Source: Sipunculus nudus
Lineage: Eukaryota > Annelida > Sipuncula > Golfingiida > Sipunculidae
DNA length: 64,000 nucleotides
NCBI GenBank assembly: GCA_026874595.1
Contig: CM049313.1
Location: forward strand, 61,674,659-61,738,658
Reading direction: 5' to 3'
The first letter of the stretch is position 1, and every line of letters begins with the position of its first letter. The notes beneath the pieces are model-generated. The model made no database searches. It had not been told where the DNA came from and saw nothing but the letters and a program-made list of their open reading frames with translations. This document shows, piece by piece, positions 62,761 through 64,000 of this stretch. The translations under genes and the position numbers were made by a program.

Positions 62761-64000
62761 TTTATAAAGAACCTTTTGAAAAATTTTGTTGTTTAAGAGC
62801 AGTGTTATATTATTCTTATTCTTAAACTTATTCTTTAACAAAGAGGTATAAGTTACTTCAAAATTCAGTCCATGACATCAAACTTGCACCAGCCTATCAC
62901 AAGGGCCTAGTCTCTGCATGTTCTTGTTGCAAATCTTCCTTCACATAACACCAGAGAATGCTGCATAAGCATGCATGTAGCTGTCCTCTGACATGAATTA
63001 ATTGCTATAATCAAAATTATAATCCAAGAAAAAGTTAATTTCCAGTTCACTGGAGAGTAAAAGGTTGGTCACACCCACCATTACTGGAAAGGTCATAAGG
63101 CTTTTACTGGTTGTGGTTACCCTGACAAAATGGCTCAGTAGGAGGTAAAACCAAGCTGAAGAGATAAGGACACAAGGTTACAAAATAACACTTTATTATA
63201 TTAATCATAGATAAAAGAGCCTTTTTTGATCTATGGCTCTAATTCTGTCAATGGTCACATTCTTTTGTTTCACCCTAATCTCACTTGTAGATTAATGACC
63301 TTGTGACCATGCTAGCCTTGGTCTCCTCTTGTTTGAAGCATAAACTATAAATTATTTTTATCTGATAGATTCTACCAAATTACTTTTGCTAGCTATTTTC
63401 AGTTTCACTGATCAGTCAACATTCCTGTATTACAGAGTAATAAATTTGAGCAAAATGTTTCCATAACATATGATATAAATAGAATCCTTTGTAGAAGAGA
63501 TGAATACATCATTTGTCAGACACACAGCTCATTGGCTGATTACTAGTTTTATAATTAGTATAAATTTTGTCATTTTCTTTTTCCTGTCTTATAATCTGTA
63601 TATTTTTTATGTATTTATGCTAATGAATTACCATTAATGCTATGGTTCACAGTAATGATGCTTGACTTGCTGTGGCTATGTTTTTGTAAACAGTCTTGGG
63701 AGCTGATGACATGAATTAAAATAGGTTTTTACAGAACCAAGCTTTGACTGTAATTGCTATAGGTCTAGCTGGAATTTTAAATTATCTAAAATTTCATAAT
63801 ATGTTTGATTTTTGACTCATCAGTAAAATTGTACTTACAGTGTTAGCTTAACTCCTTAGCTTGATAGCCTTGATTATTGAGTTATGTTTGTCTTATATTT
63901 ATTTCTAGTCCTCTAACTTCTCTTTATCGCATTTCAATGTCTGATATGTAATAAATGTAATTCAAAGTTGTTTTCACAAGTATCTTTTAAACAGTATATG
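62761..64000. other. Unique non-coding DNA
   Basis: AT-rich to the window edge; nothing recognised. Confidence 0.5.

Overview
This is an AT-rich stretch of animal nuclear DNA with no identifiable host gene. Every long reading frame I examined outside the transposon is explained by a tandem repeat, a transposon or chance, so the window is probably intergenic or inside large introns. No rRNA, intact tRNA gene, CRISPR array or bacterial-type operon is visible. The repeats point to a mollusc, most likely a bivalve. Several repeats combine a 5' inverted segment, a GTCC/ACGG microsatellite, tandem 180-320 bp modules, and a 3' hairpin followed by CTAGT. This matches the molluscan 'pearl' / DINE-1 / Helentron-like non-autonomous elements. 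There is also a Ginger-type integrase transposon of the KRBA2-like class that is abundant in molluscs. I infer the lineage from repeat style only.

Layout. 1-6.5 kb: AT-rich unique DNA, a degenerate AT tandem array, one 220-bp MITE and a tRNA-derived SINE fragment. 6.5-13.4 kb: a small Helentron-like element, unique DNA, a cluster of three ATGAATATTCAT palindromes and a fragment of a hAT-like MITE. 13.4-23.1 kb: four separate minisatellites (47, 22, 40 and about 88 bp units), a second SINE fragment and the fuller hAT-like MITE. 23.9-24.9 kb: a 1.0-kb pogo/Tigger-like element flanked by TA. 25.76-27.62 kb: a 39-copy, 48-bp minisatellite with a 428-bp higher-order period; it produces long but spurious frames. 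28.2-38.8 kb: a cluster of Helentron/pearl-like elements, one of them carrying ten copies of a 180-bp satellite. 41-43 kb: a Tigger-like MITE and a Harbinger-like MITE. 46.7 kb and 61 kb: two copies of one tRNA-derived SINE.

48,709-50,811 holds the only recognisable protein-coding sequence. It is a Ginger-like cut-and-paste transposon with about 140-bp terminal inverted repeats built from iterated 24-bp palindromes, a TATA target duplication, a DDE integrase fragment, and a cysteine-rich C-terminal module separated from it by one in-frame stop. The copy looks N-terminally truncated, internally deleted and non-functional.

53.2 kb carries the second Harbinger-like MITE with a TAA duplication. 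57.5-59.0 kb carries another Helentron-like element, into whose third internal repeat a 256-bp fold-back MITE has inserted. The sister repeats serve as the empty site and prove a TA duplication. 61.8 kb has a perfect 20-bp stem hairpin.

The two most interesting signals are (1) several Helentron-like families with unrelated ends that share one architecture and recurrently carry the palindrome GGTGGCGCCACC, and (2) the palindrome-studded ends of the Ginger-like element. All identity statements are by eye; no searches were run.
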